A DNA stretch of 64,000 nucleotides. It comes from an uncultured Eubacterium sp. (lineage in GTDB: Bacteria; Bacillota; Clostridia; Lachnospirales; Lachnospiraceae). This document shows positions 26,324 to 34,987 of this stretch, piece by piece (position 1 is the first letter of the stretch; each line of letters opens with the position of its first letter). The notes under the pieces were generated by a model. The model was not told the DNA's origin. It saw nothing but the letters and a program-made list of their open reading frames with translations, and ran no database searches. The stretch is taken from assembly GCA_910584875.1 (NCBI GenBank), contig CAJUDA010000008.1, positions 53,486-117,485 of the forward strand, given 5' to 3'. The translations under genes and the position numbers were made by a program.

Positions 26324-27004
26324 ATGAATGAACTGAGACAGTGGCTTCTGGAGGAGGCCGAAGAAGGATATAAGAAATTTTCAGCCGGGTTGATCCCCGG
26401 CTGTGATAATATGCTGGGTGTAAGGATCCCGGTACTCCGCAGGAAGGCGAAAGAAATCGCCAGAGGAGACTTCCGGGCATTTCTTGCAGAGTCGGAGGAT
26501 CTGTATTTCGAGGAGACGATGATCGCCGGGATGGTCATTGGCTATGCCCGCATGGATATCGATGAGAGGATATCCATGTTCCGGGAATTTATCCCCCGGA
26601 TCCATAACTGGTCGGTCAATGACTGCGTATGCGCAACGATTAAACTGAAATCTGAAGAATACCAGCCATTCTGGGATTTTCTTATGGGTTATCGTGAATC
26701 CGAAGATGAATTTGAAGTAAGGGTGGTCGCTGTCATGCTGATGGATCAGTATCTGATCCCGGGGTATATCGGGAAGGTTCTGGCGGTGTTAGACTCCCTT
26801 TGTGATGAACCATATTATGCCAGCATGGGGATCGCCTGGGCACTTGCCACAGCTTATGCAAAATTCCCGGAGGAAACACTTGCCCTGATGCGCGGTGAAA
26901 ATCATTTGTCCGATGAGACATTTAACCGTGCGGTCCAGAAGATGACAGAATCTTACCGCGTATCAGAGGAAGACAAGGCTGCGCTGCGGGCGATGAAAAA
27001 ATAA
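26324..27004 (+). CDS. AlkD-like DNA alkylation repair protein
   Basis: 226 aa all-helical HEAT-like protein. MLGVRIPVLRRKAKEIARGD, YFEETMIAGMVIGYA, NWSVNDCVCATIK and VRVVAVMLMDQYL match the AlkD family, DNA glycosylases that excise alkylated bases without flipping. ATG 26324 follows GAGGAAGG. It lies 41 bases after the BtrH-like gene and probably marks the return to core chromosome. Confidence 0.87.
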   Translation: MNELRQWLLEEAEEGYKKFSAGLIPGCDNMLGVRIPVLRRKAKEIARGDFRAFLAESEDLYFEETMIAGMVIGYARMDIDERISMFREFIPRIHNWSVNDCVCATIKLKSEEYQPFWDFLMGYRESEDEFEVRVVAVMLMDQYLIPGYIGKVLAVLDSLCDEPYYASMGIAWALATAYAKFPEETLALMRGENHLSDETFNRAVQKMTESYRVSEEDKAALRAMKK

Positions 27005-27058
27005 ACAGAGTTTACAGGAATGGAAAAGGCATGAGGCTTAAAATGGAGGAAACAGGTT

Positions 27059-27964
27059 ATGGATAAGAGAATGCAGTTATTGGGAAAGATCGGTACGATA
27101 CTGGCGGATTTTATCGGTATCATCGTGATGCTGATGGCGGTAGCGTTTGCTTTTGCCAGGGAAAATCCGGTTATTTTTGTGGTGCTGGCAGCATTTGTCT
27201 GCCCGCTGTGGTATAAGGTGGTGCAAAAATCTTGGTTAAAGGAGAAACCGATTGTTTCCGTGCTGATACGTGCCGTGATCATAATCGGGGGATATTTTCT
27301 GCTGACCCAGGCGATCAAATGGAATCCGTATAACCGCTGTCATGAATCGGTGGCGAGAGAAAAATATCAGCAGCATTTTGAGAAGACATATGCGGATAAA
27401 GGGTATAAATTTGGTGAGGTTGGTGAAATTGCAAAGAAGGAAATGTGGGATTACCTTAAGCTGACGGCGCCAGTCTCTTATAAAGACGAGTCTGGAAAGG
27501 ACGCCACACAGGATATCACGCTGTATTTTGACCGGGTGGATGGGAAATTTTATAAAGATTTTGCAGGAATGCAGGAATACCGCAAAAGTTACCGCGAGCA
27601 GTATAAAGAGCGGAATTTCCGGGACAGGCAGTTTTTTGATGATGAAAAACTGGATGCAGCAGTGACGGAATACAGCACATATCTTGTGAAGGATCAGTAT
27701 GATGTCTTGCATGGGAAGATGGACGGGGACCTGCAGAAGAAGGTGACAGAGCAAATATGGGAGGGATGGCGGCAAAAGGCGGCGTCTCTGGGCGGATTTC
27801 AGAAACTGGAGACGCCGGTGGAGAAAAACTGGTTTGTCACCGATGATGAAAATCATATCCAGACGATGGAAGTGAAAGCAGTTCTCAGCTTTGCCGAGGG
27901 GAAGCTGACGGTGAAGATGGTCTTTCATGATGATCTTACTCTGCAGAGCATGGAGGTATCATAA
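27059..27964 (+). CDS. Membrane protein with DUF3887-like C-terminus
   Basis: 301 aa. Three hydrophobic segments lie in the first 95 residues (GIIVMLMAVAFAFA, PVIFVVLAAFVCPLW, VLIRAVIIIGGYFLL). The C-terminal part (about 195-300) resembles DUF3887, with LDAAVTEYSTYLVKDQYDVL. GGAGGAAAC precedes ATG 27059. It is followed by a strong terminator. Function unknown. Confidence 0.65.
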   Translation: MDKRMQLLGKIGTILADFIGIIVMLMAVAFAFARENPVIFVVLAAFVCPLWYKVVQKSWLKEKPIVSVLIRAVIIIGGYFLLTQAIKWNPYNRCHESVAREKYQQHFEKTYADKGYKFGEVGEIAKKEMWDYLKLTAPVSYKDESGKDATQDITLYFDRVDGKFYKDFAGMQEYRKSYREQYKERNFRDRQFFDDEKLDAAVTEYSTYLVKDQYDVLHGKMDGDLQKKVTEQIWEGWRQKAASLGGFQKLETPVEKNWFVTDDENHIQTMEVKAVLSFAEGKLTVKMVFHDDLTLQSMEVS

Positions 27965-27972
27965 AAGCATAA

Positions 27973-28016
27973 TCAGATCTTTTTCTTCATATATATAGAA
28001 GAAAAAGATCAGGTTT
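27973..28016 (+). terminator. Strong hairpin between DUF3887 gene and spmA
   Basis: GATCTTTTTCTTC and GAAGAAAAAGATC pair perfectly around ATATATATA, followed by GGTTTTG. The stem is AT-rich and ends 8 bases before spmA, so it could also affect spmA translation. Confidence 0.65.
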
Positions 28017-28023
28017 TGTGCTT

Positions 28024-28608
28024 ATGTTAAACAAATTATGGGGTTTTATGATCCTCATCGGCATTTTGTTTGCGGCCTTCCACGGAAAGATCGGCAGCGT
28101 AGGGACAGCCGCCATAGACTCGTCCAAAGAGGCGGTTACGCTGTGTATCACGATGCTCGGTGTTATGTCAATGTGGACAGGACTTATGAATATTGCAAAG
28201 AAAGCAGGAATCATTGACGCTCTGACAAAAGGGATGCGTCCGGTTCTTGCTTTTCTTTTTCCCGGTGTACCAAAGGATCACAAGGCAAATGAGTATATGG
28301 CGGCAAATATGATCAGTAATGTACTCGGACTTGGCTGGGCGGCGACACCAGCGGGGCTTAAGGCGATGGAAGAACTGAAAGAGCTGAATCATGGCTCGCA
28401 CATCGCCAGTGCGGATATGTGCACGTTTCTAATCATCAATATTTCATCCCTGCAGCTGATTCCGGTAAATATTATCGCCTACCGCAGCCAGTACGGTTCT
28501 GTGTCTCCCACGTCCATTATCGGCATGGGACTGGTAGCTACGATCATATCGACGGCAGCGGGTGTGGTATTTTCTGTTATAGCCAGAAAGGTGGGGAAAA
28601 AATCATGA
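28024..28608 (+). CDS. spmA: Spore maturation protein A
   Basis: 194 aa membrane protein with a nucleoside-recognition (Gate) domain. GKIGSVGTAAIDSSKEAV, GVMSMWTGLMNIAKKAGI and NMISNVLGLGWAATPAGL are family signatures. SpmA and SpmB act together in spore core dehydration. ATG 28024 has only a weak upstream ribosome site, close behind a hairpin. The stop overlaps spmB (ATGA). Confidence 0.92.
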   Translation: MLNKLWGFMILIGILFAAFHGKIGSVGTAAIDSSKEAVTLCITMLGVMSMWTGLMNIAKKAGIIDALTKGMRPVLAFLFPGVPKDHKANEYMAANMISNVLGLGWAATPAGLKAMEELKELNHGSHIASADMCTFLIINISSLQLIPVNIIAYRSQYGSVSPTSIIGMGLVATIISTAAGVVFSVIARKVGKKS

Positions 28609-29126
28609 GGATATTATATTACATTTCGGATTGTATGATCCCCTTTGTCATTTTATATCTGGTAGGCTATGGTCTGATAAAAAAGGTTGATATCTTTGAC
28701 ACCTTTATCGAGGGGGCAAAAGATGGATTTATGACAGTATATAAGATCCTTCCTACCCTGGTGGGACTTATGATCGGCGTCGGTGTGCTGCGGGAGTCGG
28801 GCGCTATGGAAAGCCTCGCCGGTTTTTTGTCACCAGTTGTGGAATTTTTGCATTTTCCAGGAGAACTGCTTCCCCTCTTCATCGTAAAAATGTTTTCTTC
28901 CTCGGCTGCGACGGGACTGCTTCTGGATATTTATAAAACATATGGGACGGACTCTTATCTGGGGACTCTGGCTTCTGTGCTGATGAGCTGCTCCGAGACG
29001 ATTTTTTATACTATGAGCGTTTACTTTATGACGGCTAAAGTAACGAAGACCAGGTATACACTGGCGGGCGCTCTGGCTGCCACAGCGGCAGGGGCTGCCG
29101 CAGCAGTTTTTTTGGTAACATTGTGA
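28605..29126 (+). CDS. spmB: Spore maturation protein B
   Basis: 173 aa membrane protein with the SpmB pattern: FIEGAKDGFMTVYKILPTLV, LRESGAMESLAGFLSP and SCSETIFYTMSVYF. It is translationally coupled to spmA at 28605-28608. Its presence, with spmA and spoIIR, supports an endospore-forming host. Confidence 0.92.
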   Translation: MRILYYISDCMIPFVILYLVGYGLIKKVDIFDTFIEGAKDGFMTVYKILPTLVGLMIGVGVLRESGAMESLAGFLSPVVEFLHFPGELLPLFIVKMFSSSAATGLLLDIYKTYGTDSYLGTLASVLMSCSETIFYTMSVYFMTAKVTKTRYTLAGALAATAAGAAAAVFLVTL

Positions 29127-29187
29127 CGAATGAAATGGGTTAATGACGAAAAAAAGCGATAAAATGTAAATATTTACCTTTAGTTCG

Positions 29188-29216
29188 TGTGAACTTCACG
29201 GCGGTTATGCTATAAT
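29188..29216 (+). promoter_or_regulatory. Perfect -10 with weak -35 before the kinase-like gene
   Basis: TATAAT at 29211-29216 lies 26 bases before the gene. The -35 region (about 29188-29193) is poor and overlaps the palindrome GTGAACTTCAC (29189-29199), a possible activator or repressor site. Confidence 0.4.
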
Positions 29217-29242
29217 GAAAATTGCCGAGAGGAGGCGGATGA

Positions 29243-30535
29243 ATGTATAGTTTTTTAAAGAAAAGGTTTCACAAAAGGAAAAGAGTTACTATGCGTGGCA
29301 GCAGGGATTTAGAGGCGCTGTATAACATGACAGATACATATCATGAAATCGCGCTCTTAGACCTAAAGACGGGGATCAGTCATCACGTCGGAGGAGATCC
29401 TGAGAGATCCGATGATCCGGACATGTCCGGCGGGGAAACTTCTTATGACAAATGGATGGAAAGGATGTCAAGGGAGCTGCTTCATCCGGATTATAGTGAA
29501 GAGTTTCATGCACGGTTTAATGTTGAAAGTCTGCGTCAGAGTGTGGACAGGGGCGATTCCAGACAGACACTTGTATATAAATGCAGAAGCCAGGTGGGAG
29601 GAGACTATCACTGGATGCAGGCAGAGTATGTGGCAAAAAGCCAGAAGCCGGTTTCGGATGAGATATTTTACTATATACGTGATGTCAATGACTGGTGGAT
29701 TACAGCAGAGAAGGAAAGACAGGAACTGCAGAAGGCTTTAGAGCGATCAGAGCGGGAAAACCGGGCTTCGCTGGAATTTCTGGAGAATTTTTCTGAAAAT
29801 CTCATGGTGTCTGTAAGCAGTATCCTGAATATGAACTGCAATGCCCTTCGGACAATGGAGAAAGGACAGATGGAGTTAAGTCAGCGTTATCTTTCCATGT
29901 CAAACAGTGTGGCGGCGTATCTGCTTCCTCTTTTTACTGATCTTGTGGAATTATCGCACTTTCAGAAGAAAGGCGTCACTCTTATGTATGAATGTTTTGA
30001 CATTCACCACCTAACGGAGATGTGCCATGAGTATTGTCATGACCTGGTGCGGGATAAGAGGATTTCACTTATGTGGTCAGGTGATCTCCACGGATATTAT
30101 CTTGGTGATGAAAACCTGATACAGCTGGTACTCGTTAATATTCTGGAGAATGCGGTGAAATTCAATCATTCCGGCGGTTATGTAAGGCTTATGGCAGAAA
30201 TACTGGATGGAGTCGGTACGACGGACATATTTTTGATCCGTGTTACGGACAATGGTATTGGCATTTCCCCGGAGGAGAAAAAGTGCCTGTTTGATCCGTT
30301 TCACCGGGGCTTACACAAAGCATCCGATCTGCAGCATCCGGTGTCATTCCGACAGGGACCGGGGATCGGACTTTGTGTGGCGAAGAGCATTCTGGATGCC
30401 ATGGGAGGAAACATACGGGTTGAGAGTGAACCGGGTGCAGGTACGGAAGTGACGATCCAGTTTGCACTACAGCGCGCCCAGGGGGCAGCCATGCTGAATC
30501 CGATGCAATACAAAGCCGCCATGGGGAGGCGGTAA
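29243..30535 (+). CDS. Histidine-kinase-like protein lacking the phosphoacceptor His
   Basis: 430 aa, no membrane segment. N-terminal PAS-like region (about 25-155) with WMQAEYVAKSQKPVSDEIFYYI. The dimerisation helix reads LEFLENFSENLMVSVSSIL, where HisKA proteins normally have S-H-E-x-R-T-P, so the phosphorylated His is missing. The ATPase domain is intact: LVNILENAVKFN (N-box), VTDNGIGISPE (G1), LFDPFHRG (F) and GPGIGLCVAK (G2). No response regulator is adjacent. It may bind ATP and signal without phosphotransfer, or work as a heterodimer partner. Confidence 0.8.
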   Translation: MYSFLKKRFHKRKRVTMRGSRDLEALYNMTDTYHEIALLDLKTGISHHVGGDPERSDDPDMSGGETSYDKWMERMSRELLHPDYSEEFHARFNVESLRQSVDRGDSRQTLVYKCRSQVGGDYHWMQAEYVAKSQKPVSDEIFYYIRDVNDWWITAEKERQELQKALERSERENRASLEFLENFSENLMVSVSSILNMNCNALRTMEKGQMELSQRYLSMSNSVAAYLLPLFTDLVELSHFQKKGVTLMYECFDIHHLTEMCHEYCHDLVRDKRISLMWSGDLHGYYLGDENLIQLVLVNILENAVKFNHSGGYVRLMAEILDGVGTTDIFLIRVTDNGIGISPEEKKCLFDPFHRGLHKASDLQHPVSFRQGPGIGLCVAKSILDAMGGNIRVESEPGAGTEVTIQFALQRAQGAAMLNPMQYKAAMGRR

Positions 30536-30574
30536 AGAACAATATTAATATGTAAACTATTTTTACAAAAAAGG

Positions 30575-30603
30575 TTGACATATGACAGCGGTTTCTGTAT
30601 ACT
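30575..30603 (+). promoter_or_regulatory. Consensus promoter for bioY
   Basis: TTGACA (30575-30580), a 17-base spacer and TATACT (30598-30603), directly abutting the MITE-like repeat. Confidence 0.8.
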
Positions 30604-30683
30604 TCCTAGTACAACGAAAATTAAGTTCTGGATAGTTTGACGCAAGTCAAACTGCCAATTATTTAATATTCGTTGTACTAGGA
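30604..30683. repeat. MITE-like hairpin element, short copy
   Basis: An 80-bp element with perfect 15-base terminal inverted repeats (TCCTAGTACAACGAA / TTCGTTGTACTAGGA) and an internal stem AGTTTGAC-GCAA-GTCAAACT. Its reverse complement matches the ends of the element at 45002-45170 almost base for base. It lies in the bioY 5' leader, between promoter and ribosome site, and may act as an attenuator or merely be an insertion. Confidence 0.8.
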
Positions 30684-30708
30684 ACAATATCAAAAGGAGG
30701 AATGATAC

Positions 30709-31284
30709 ATGGCAGGAAACGCAGTGGTTAAAAAAGGAACCTTTACAACAGTGAATATGGTGCTGATGGCACTTTTTGCGGCGGTTACCTGTGTGCTGGC
30801 TCCCCTGGCTGTACCAATTGGACCGGTTCCGGTTTCACTGACAAATCTTGTGATCTATATCAGTGTATATGTGCTGGGCTGGAAAAGGGGGACGATTACG
30901 TATATCGTATATCTGCTGATCGGTCTGGCAGGACTTCCGGTATTTTCCGGATTTGAAGGCGGTATCGGTAAGTTTGCCGGACCAACGGGAGGTTATCTGG
31001 TTGGGTTTATACTGACGACAGTGATCTGTGGTTTATTTATTGAAAAGTGGGACAGGCCTGGCGCAGGTATGATCGTGACGAACATACTGGGTATGGTACT
31101 GGGGACGGTGGCGGCGTATGCATTTGGAACGGCGTGGTTTTGCTATTCTACCGGAACAGGTGTGATCCCGGCATTATCGTTATGTGTATTTCCCTTTATG
31201 ATCGGTGATCTGGTCAAGATGGTGATAGCGGTGATCGCAGGACCGGTACTCAGAAAACAGATCAGAAGGACAGGTGGTAATTAG
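30709..31284 (+). CDS. bioY: Biotin transporter BioY (ECF substrate-binding component)
   Basis: 191 aa, six hydrophobic helices. Family segments: APLAVPIGPVPVSLTNLVIY, LPVFSGFEGGIGKFAGPTGG (biotin-binding loop) and a C-terminal LVKMVIAVIAG. BioY captures biotin and docks with the shared EcfAA'T module, which is not in this window. AAAAGGAGG precedes ATG 30709. The leader contains an 80-base hairpin repeat. folA follows 4 bases later. Confidence 0.93.
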   Translation: MAGNAVVKKGTFTTVNMVLMALFAAVTCVLAPLAVPIGPVPVSLTNLVIYISVYVLGWKRGTITYIVYLLIGLAGLPVFSGFEGGIGKFAGPTGGYLVGFILTTVICGLFIEKWDRPGAGMIVTNILGMVLGTVAAYAFGTAWFCYSTGTGVIPALSLCVFPFMIGDLVKMVIAVIAGPVLRKQIRRTGGN

Positions 31285-31288
31285 ATAT

Positions 31289-31762
31289 ATGGGAAGACAG
31301 ACAGCGATCATCGCCGCCATGGCAAAGAACCGTGTGATAGGGAATCAGGGGCATATTCCGTGGGATCTGCCGGAGGACAGGGCGCATTTCCGGGAGCTGA
31401 CAATGGGGAATGTGGTTGTGATGGGACGCCGTACCTATGAAGAGATCGGTCACCCGCTGTCAGGACGCATCACCTATCTGGTGTCTGCGACATATCAGAT
31501 CGAGCAGGAGGACTGTCATACGGTCACTTCATTGGGAGAAGTATTTGACCGGGAGCCGGACAGAGACATCTTTGTCTGCGGCGGAGCTATGCTGTACAAG
31601 GAGGCGCTGCCGATGGTGGACCGCCTGTACCTGACAGAACTGTCCTGGGAAGTGGAGGGTGATACTTTTTTCCCTCCGATTCGTGAGGGAATGTTTCATC
31701 TGATCGGGTGTGATCAAAAGGAGGGGGGATATTCCTTTCTCACCTATGAAAGACAGTGGTAA
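31289..31762 (+). CDS. folA: Dihydrofolate reductase
   Basis: 157 aa. IAAMAKNRVIGNQGHIPWDLPED is interrupted only by normal family variation: NRVIGNQGHIPWDLP carries the substrate-site Trp and Asp. VVVMGRRTYEEIG and FVCGGAMLYKEAL bind NADPH. The enzyme makes tetrahydrofolate. ATG 31289 is chosen; GTG 31274 overlaps bioY. It is followed by a clear terminator. Confidence 0.95.
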   Translation: MGRQTAIIAAMAKNRVIGNQGHIPWDLPEDRAHFRELTMGNVVVMGRRTYEEIGHPLSGRITYLVSATYQIEQEDCHTVTSLGEVFDREPDRDIFVCGGAMLYKEALPMVDRLYLTELSWEVEGDTFFPPIREGMFHLIGCDQKEGGYSFLTYERQW

Positions 31763-31778
31763 TGTCGAAAGACAGGAG

Positions 31779-31818
31779 AGAACGGCGAAAAAGAGAGCCG
31801 TTCTTTTTTGTTTTTTTT
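31779..31818 (+). terminator. Intrinsic terminator after folA
   Basis: AGAACGGC pairs with GCCGTTCT around a 10-base purine loop, followed by TTTTTGTTTTTTTT. Confidence 0.9.
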
Positions 31819-31964
31819 CTTTGACGTATTTTTGACATAAAAATAAAATAAAAATGACAAAATTAAATGCTATCCTCTCACGTAACAAATTTGTAACAAA
31901 TAGGAAACAAATTTGAAATAAGTGCGTAATATATAAATATAGCACATAAAAAGAGAGGGACAAC

Positions 31965-32468
31965 ATGGCTAAGCGAATGGCAGGGATGCTGATTATTTTA
32001 TTGTGCATCATGCTGATCTCCCCATCTGGAATGGCGGAGGCAAAAAAGAAACGTTTTATTACGAAGGCATCACCGGGCAATCCTTTTAAATCTTATATGG
32101 ATTACCGGTGTATAACGAACCGGTCTTCCAGACAGTATAAGCTGCAGAGAAAGGCAGTGACAAACAAAAGCAATGGTCTGCGGATGATAAAAGGACGCTA
32201 CTGTATCGCACTTGGTTCTTATTATACCAGAAAGATTGGCGCAAAAGTCGATCTGGTCATGGGAAGCGGCAAGGTAGTGAAATGTATTACGGCAGATATG
32301 AAATCAGACAGAGATACGGTAAACAATCACCGGCAGCACCGGGACGGCAGTGTGGCAGAATTTGTGGTTGACACAAGGAAGCTTTCAAAGAAAGTACGGA
32401 GGATGGGCGATGTATCATATGCAAGTCCGTTTAAGGGACGGATCAAAAAAATACGTATCTATAAATAA
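31965..32468 (+). CDS. Small secreted basic protein, possible double-psi barrel
   Basis: 167 aa with a signal peptide (MLIILLCIMLISPSGMAEA) and a basic mature part. GRYCIALGSYYTRKIGAKVD followed by LVMGSGKVVKCITADMKSD and a GSVAEFVVD strand resembles small beta-barrel domains attached to clostridial wall proteins; this is recalled by pattern and not certain. GAGAGGG precedes ATG 31965. The 202-base leader is AT-rich and has three near-repeats, TAACAAAT/AAACAAAT at 31881-31913, at 11-base steps. It is monocistronic with its own terminator. Confidence 0.6.
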   Translation: MAKRMAGMLIILLCIMLISPSGMAEAKKKRFITKASPGNPFKSYMDYRCITNRSSRQYKLQRKAVTNKSNGLRMIKGRYCIALGSYYTRKIGAKVDLVMGSGKVVKCITADMKSDRDTVNNHRQHRDGSVAEFVVDTRKLSKKVRRMGDVSYASPFKGRIKKIRIYK

Positions 32469-32484
32469 CAGAAATCAAAATCCC

Positions 32485-32528
32485 AGGGGTTCCGAAAACC
32501 GAAATGAGTTGACGGAACCCCCTTATTT
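32485..32528 (+). terminator. Intrinsic terminator after the small secreted protein
   Basis: AGGGGTTCCG pairs with CGGAACCCCCT across an 18-base loop, followed by TTATTTAT. Confidence 0.75.
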
Positions 32529-32577
32529 ATGAGAAAATAGAAGAAACACCTTTGAGTGGAGAAATGGAGGGAATACA

Positions 32578-33501
32578 TTGAGTGATAAAAGGTTTGCACT
32601 TCTGATCGATTCCGATAACATATCTGCCAAATATATTGACTGTATACTCGATGAGATGACGAAACACGGAGTAGCGACTTACCGGCGTATCTATGGAGAC
32701 TTTACGAGCAATCAGATGCACCGGTGGAAGAGTGAGCTGGCGGAGCGTTCGATCACACCGATCCAGCAGTTTCAGAATACGATTGGGAAAAATGCCACGG
32801 ATTCGGCGCTGATCATTGATGCGATGGATATTCTTTATACAGGAAATGTAGAGGGATTCTGCCTGGTCTCTTCGGACGGGGACTTCACCAGACTTGCCAG
32901 CCGGCTGAGGGAATCCGGGATGGAGGTTATCGGCATGGGAGAGAGCAAGACCCCGAAATCCTTCAAAGCGGCATGCTCGGTTTTTACAAACATTGAATTA
33001 CTGACTGAGCCGGACAGTGATGGCAGGGAAAAGCAGGTAAAGAAAAATGTAGTGAAGAAAAAGAAGATCGCCGACGCCATCGTAGAGATTATCACGACCA
33101 ATGAGAATAATGGCAGGGATACCGGACTTGGGGAGATCGGCAGCACGCTGCTCAAAAAGTATTCGGATTTTGATGTGCGTAACTATGGATACAGTTCGCT
33201 GTCCCGCTTTATTGAAGAGATTGATAACTTTGAGCTGCGCCGCAATAAGACAAGCATCAGTGTGATATTAAAAAATGACGCCAGGGAGATTGAGGAATTT
33301 ACGGTTGAGACGGTGCGGAAAGCGGGAGTGACAGGGATCGATATCGGACTTCTTGCCCAGAAGATCTATGACCACTATCCTAATTTTAAAGCAAAAAAAC
33401 TGGGGTACTCCACGTTTCAGAAATTCGTTCACAGCCTGCAGGACCTGCAGGTGGAAAATCTGGGTAATAATCAGAAAAATGTGTACATGAGGAGAAATTA
33501 G
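32578..33501 (+). CDS. NYN ribonuclease-like protein with two OST-HTH/LOTUS domains
   Basis: 307 aa. The N-terminal NYN (PIN-like) domain has FALLIDSDNISAKY, GKNATDSALIIDAMD and FCLVSSDGDFTRLASRLRE, giving the acidic metal-site residues. Two C-terminal OST-HTH/LOTUS repeats follow (about 160-235 and 245-305), each with LGxSTFxxF/YSSLSRFIE-type helices. Such proteins are predicted to bind and cleave RNA. TTG 32578 is used, with GGAGGG upstream and no competing ATG. It is preceded by a terminator. Confidence 0.85.
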   Translation: MSDKRFALLIDSDNISAKYIDCILDEMTKHGVATYRRIYGDFTSNQMHRWKSELAERSITPIQQFQNTIGKNATDSALIIDAMDILYTGNVEGFCLVSSDGDFTRLASRLRESGMEVIGMGESKTPKSFKAACSVFTNIELLTEPDSDGREKQVKKNVVKKKKIADAIVEIITTNENNGRDTGLGEIGSTLLKKYSDFDVRNYGYSSLSRFIEEIDNFELRRNKTSISVILKNDAREIEEFTVETVRKAGVTGIDIGLLAQKIYDHYPNFKAKKLGYSTFQKFVHSLQDLQVENLGNNQKNVYMRRN

Positions 33502-33536
33502 TGATAAAATGATTTGAGAGCAAAGAGGCGATCTGT

Positions 33537-34904
33537 ATGAATTACAAGAGCAATTTAATAATATCAATCATAATACTTATCGGTGTAATGTGTACTGCCT
33601 GCGGGACAGAACACAGGGAAGAAGTACCCGGCGGCAGCGGGAATGCCGTCAGCGATTCTGCGGTTAATGAGGGGAAACCGGATGATGTGGTGGAACATCT
33701 GGACATAGAGCTGGAGAAAAATAAGGATCATTATTTTGCAAATAAAACCAGTTATTTTATGGAAACCCGGGATAAGAGCGGCAGGGAGACTGGATTTGAC
33801 CAGATGGTCAAACAGGGAGGCGAACGGGTGCGGGTACGTCCGAAAGGCTTTCTTGCACTGCTTGGCGTCACAGATGAGGGCGTCTATTATGCGAGGGAAA
33901 AAGGCGGTTCACAGGATCCGGAAAACGCTCTCTTGTATCGGATACCCTTTGGAAAGGGTAAGAGCGGGAAGACAAAACTGGAGACAGATGAGGAAGAACT
34001 GATTCTGGAGGAGCCAGATGGCTTCCGGCAGGAAGAGCCGGCTTACATAGATAACCATTATATCGTGTATCTGCCGAATATGGAGTGCGTCGTAAAATAT
34101 AACCGGAAATCCGAAAAAAAGACAGCATTGCAGATGGACTCCGGTTCTTATTCCATCACGGCAGCGGGCAAAGAATCTCTTATTCTGGCAGACCCTGTCA
34201 ACAATGACCAGTATATGTACCGTCTTGATCTGGAATCAGATACGCTGGAACAGATCTGGAAGGACAGGAAAAATCTGCTGGACGATGTGATGCTGGCACA
34301 TTCCGGTTATCTTTTCTGCGTGCGGGGGGACGATGTCTGGGCCTACGATGCCGACCGGCAAAAGAGGGAAAAACTTCTTTCCCGCGGGGACATTCTCAGC
34401 GCATGCAGTCAGACCGGGGATCTGACAGGCGGGCAGAAGCCGAAAAGCGCTTATGTAGAGGGAATGTTTAGTTATAACAGAAAATTGTATATGCAGATTC
34501 AGTATGACTGGAAATCAGGCAAAGAGGACCGGATGGGATATGCGATGTTTTCCATGGATTTTTCGGATGAGGAGCGGGAACTGGTATATGACACAAGTCT
34601 GAGTACATGTATGCGGACCCGGAGCACAGAACAGACTCATATGTTAAATCCCGATATAAAGTGGAATTCAGGCAGATGCCATGATATCACGGAAGACGGC
34701 AGGGTTATCCTGATCCTGAACAGAAAAGATATTGATGAACAGCAGCTGGGATATTACAATATATCTTCCCGCGAATTTAAACTGATCAGTGAGGATGATA
34801 AAGAATATTTCATATCATTTATGGACTCCAAGAATGCATTTGGAACGGATAATTTTGAACTTGAAAAGAGTTATATGGCAATTATGCCGGATGATCTGTA
34901 CTGA
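33537..34904 (+). CDS. Lipoprotein with beta-propeller-like repeats
   Basis: 455 aa. The signal sequence ends in a lipobox (LIGVMCTAC), giving a lipid-modified Cys near residue 22. The mature protein has repeated beta-strand patterns such as YIDNHYIVYLPN, ITAAGKESLILAD and MLAHSGYLFCVRGDDVWAYD, typical of DUF5050-like or propeller proteins. The N-terminal region is Gly/Ser-rich (GGSGNAVSDSAVNEG). No partner is adjacent. Function unknown. Confidence 0.68.
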   Translation: MNYKSNLIISIIILIGVMCTACGTEHREEVPGGSGNAVSDSAVNEGKPDDVVEHLDIELEKNKDHYFANKTSYFMETRDKSGRETGFDQMVKQGGERVRVRPKGFLALLGVTDEGVYYAREKGGSQDPENALLYRIPFGKGKSGKTKLETDEEELILEEPDGFRQEEPAYIDNHYIVYLPNMECVVKYNRKSEKKTALQMDSGSYSITAAGKESLILADPVNNDQYMYRLDLESDTLEQIWKDRKNLLDDVMLAHSGYLFCVRGDDVWAYDADRQKREKLLSRGDILSACSQTGDLTGGQKPKSAYVEGMFSYNRKLYMQIQYDWKSGKEDRMGYAMFSMDFSDEERELVYDTSLSTCMRTRSTEQTHMLNPDIKWNSGRCHDITEDGRVILILNRKDIDEQQLGYYNISSREFKLISEDDKEYFISFMDSKNAFGTDNFELEKSYMAIMPDDLY

Positions 34905-34987
34905 TGGTCAGTGTGATATTCATGAAAAAGTCAGCACACTGGTGTCAGCATTTATTTATATAACATAATTTAGGAGGAATAAGTAAA

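Noticed and set aside
34905..34987. Regulatory hairpin before iorA (CAGTGTG...CACACTG)
   Set aside because: Only a 7-base stem with a long loop and no T-run or known aptamer features.
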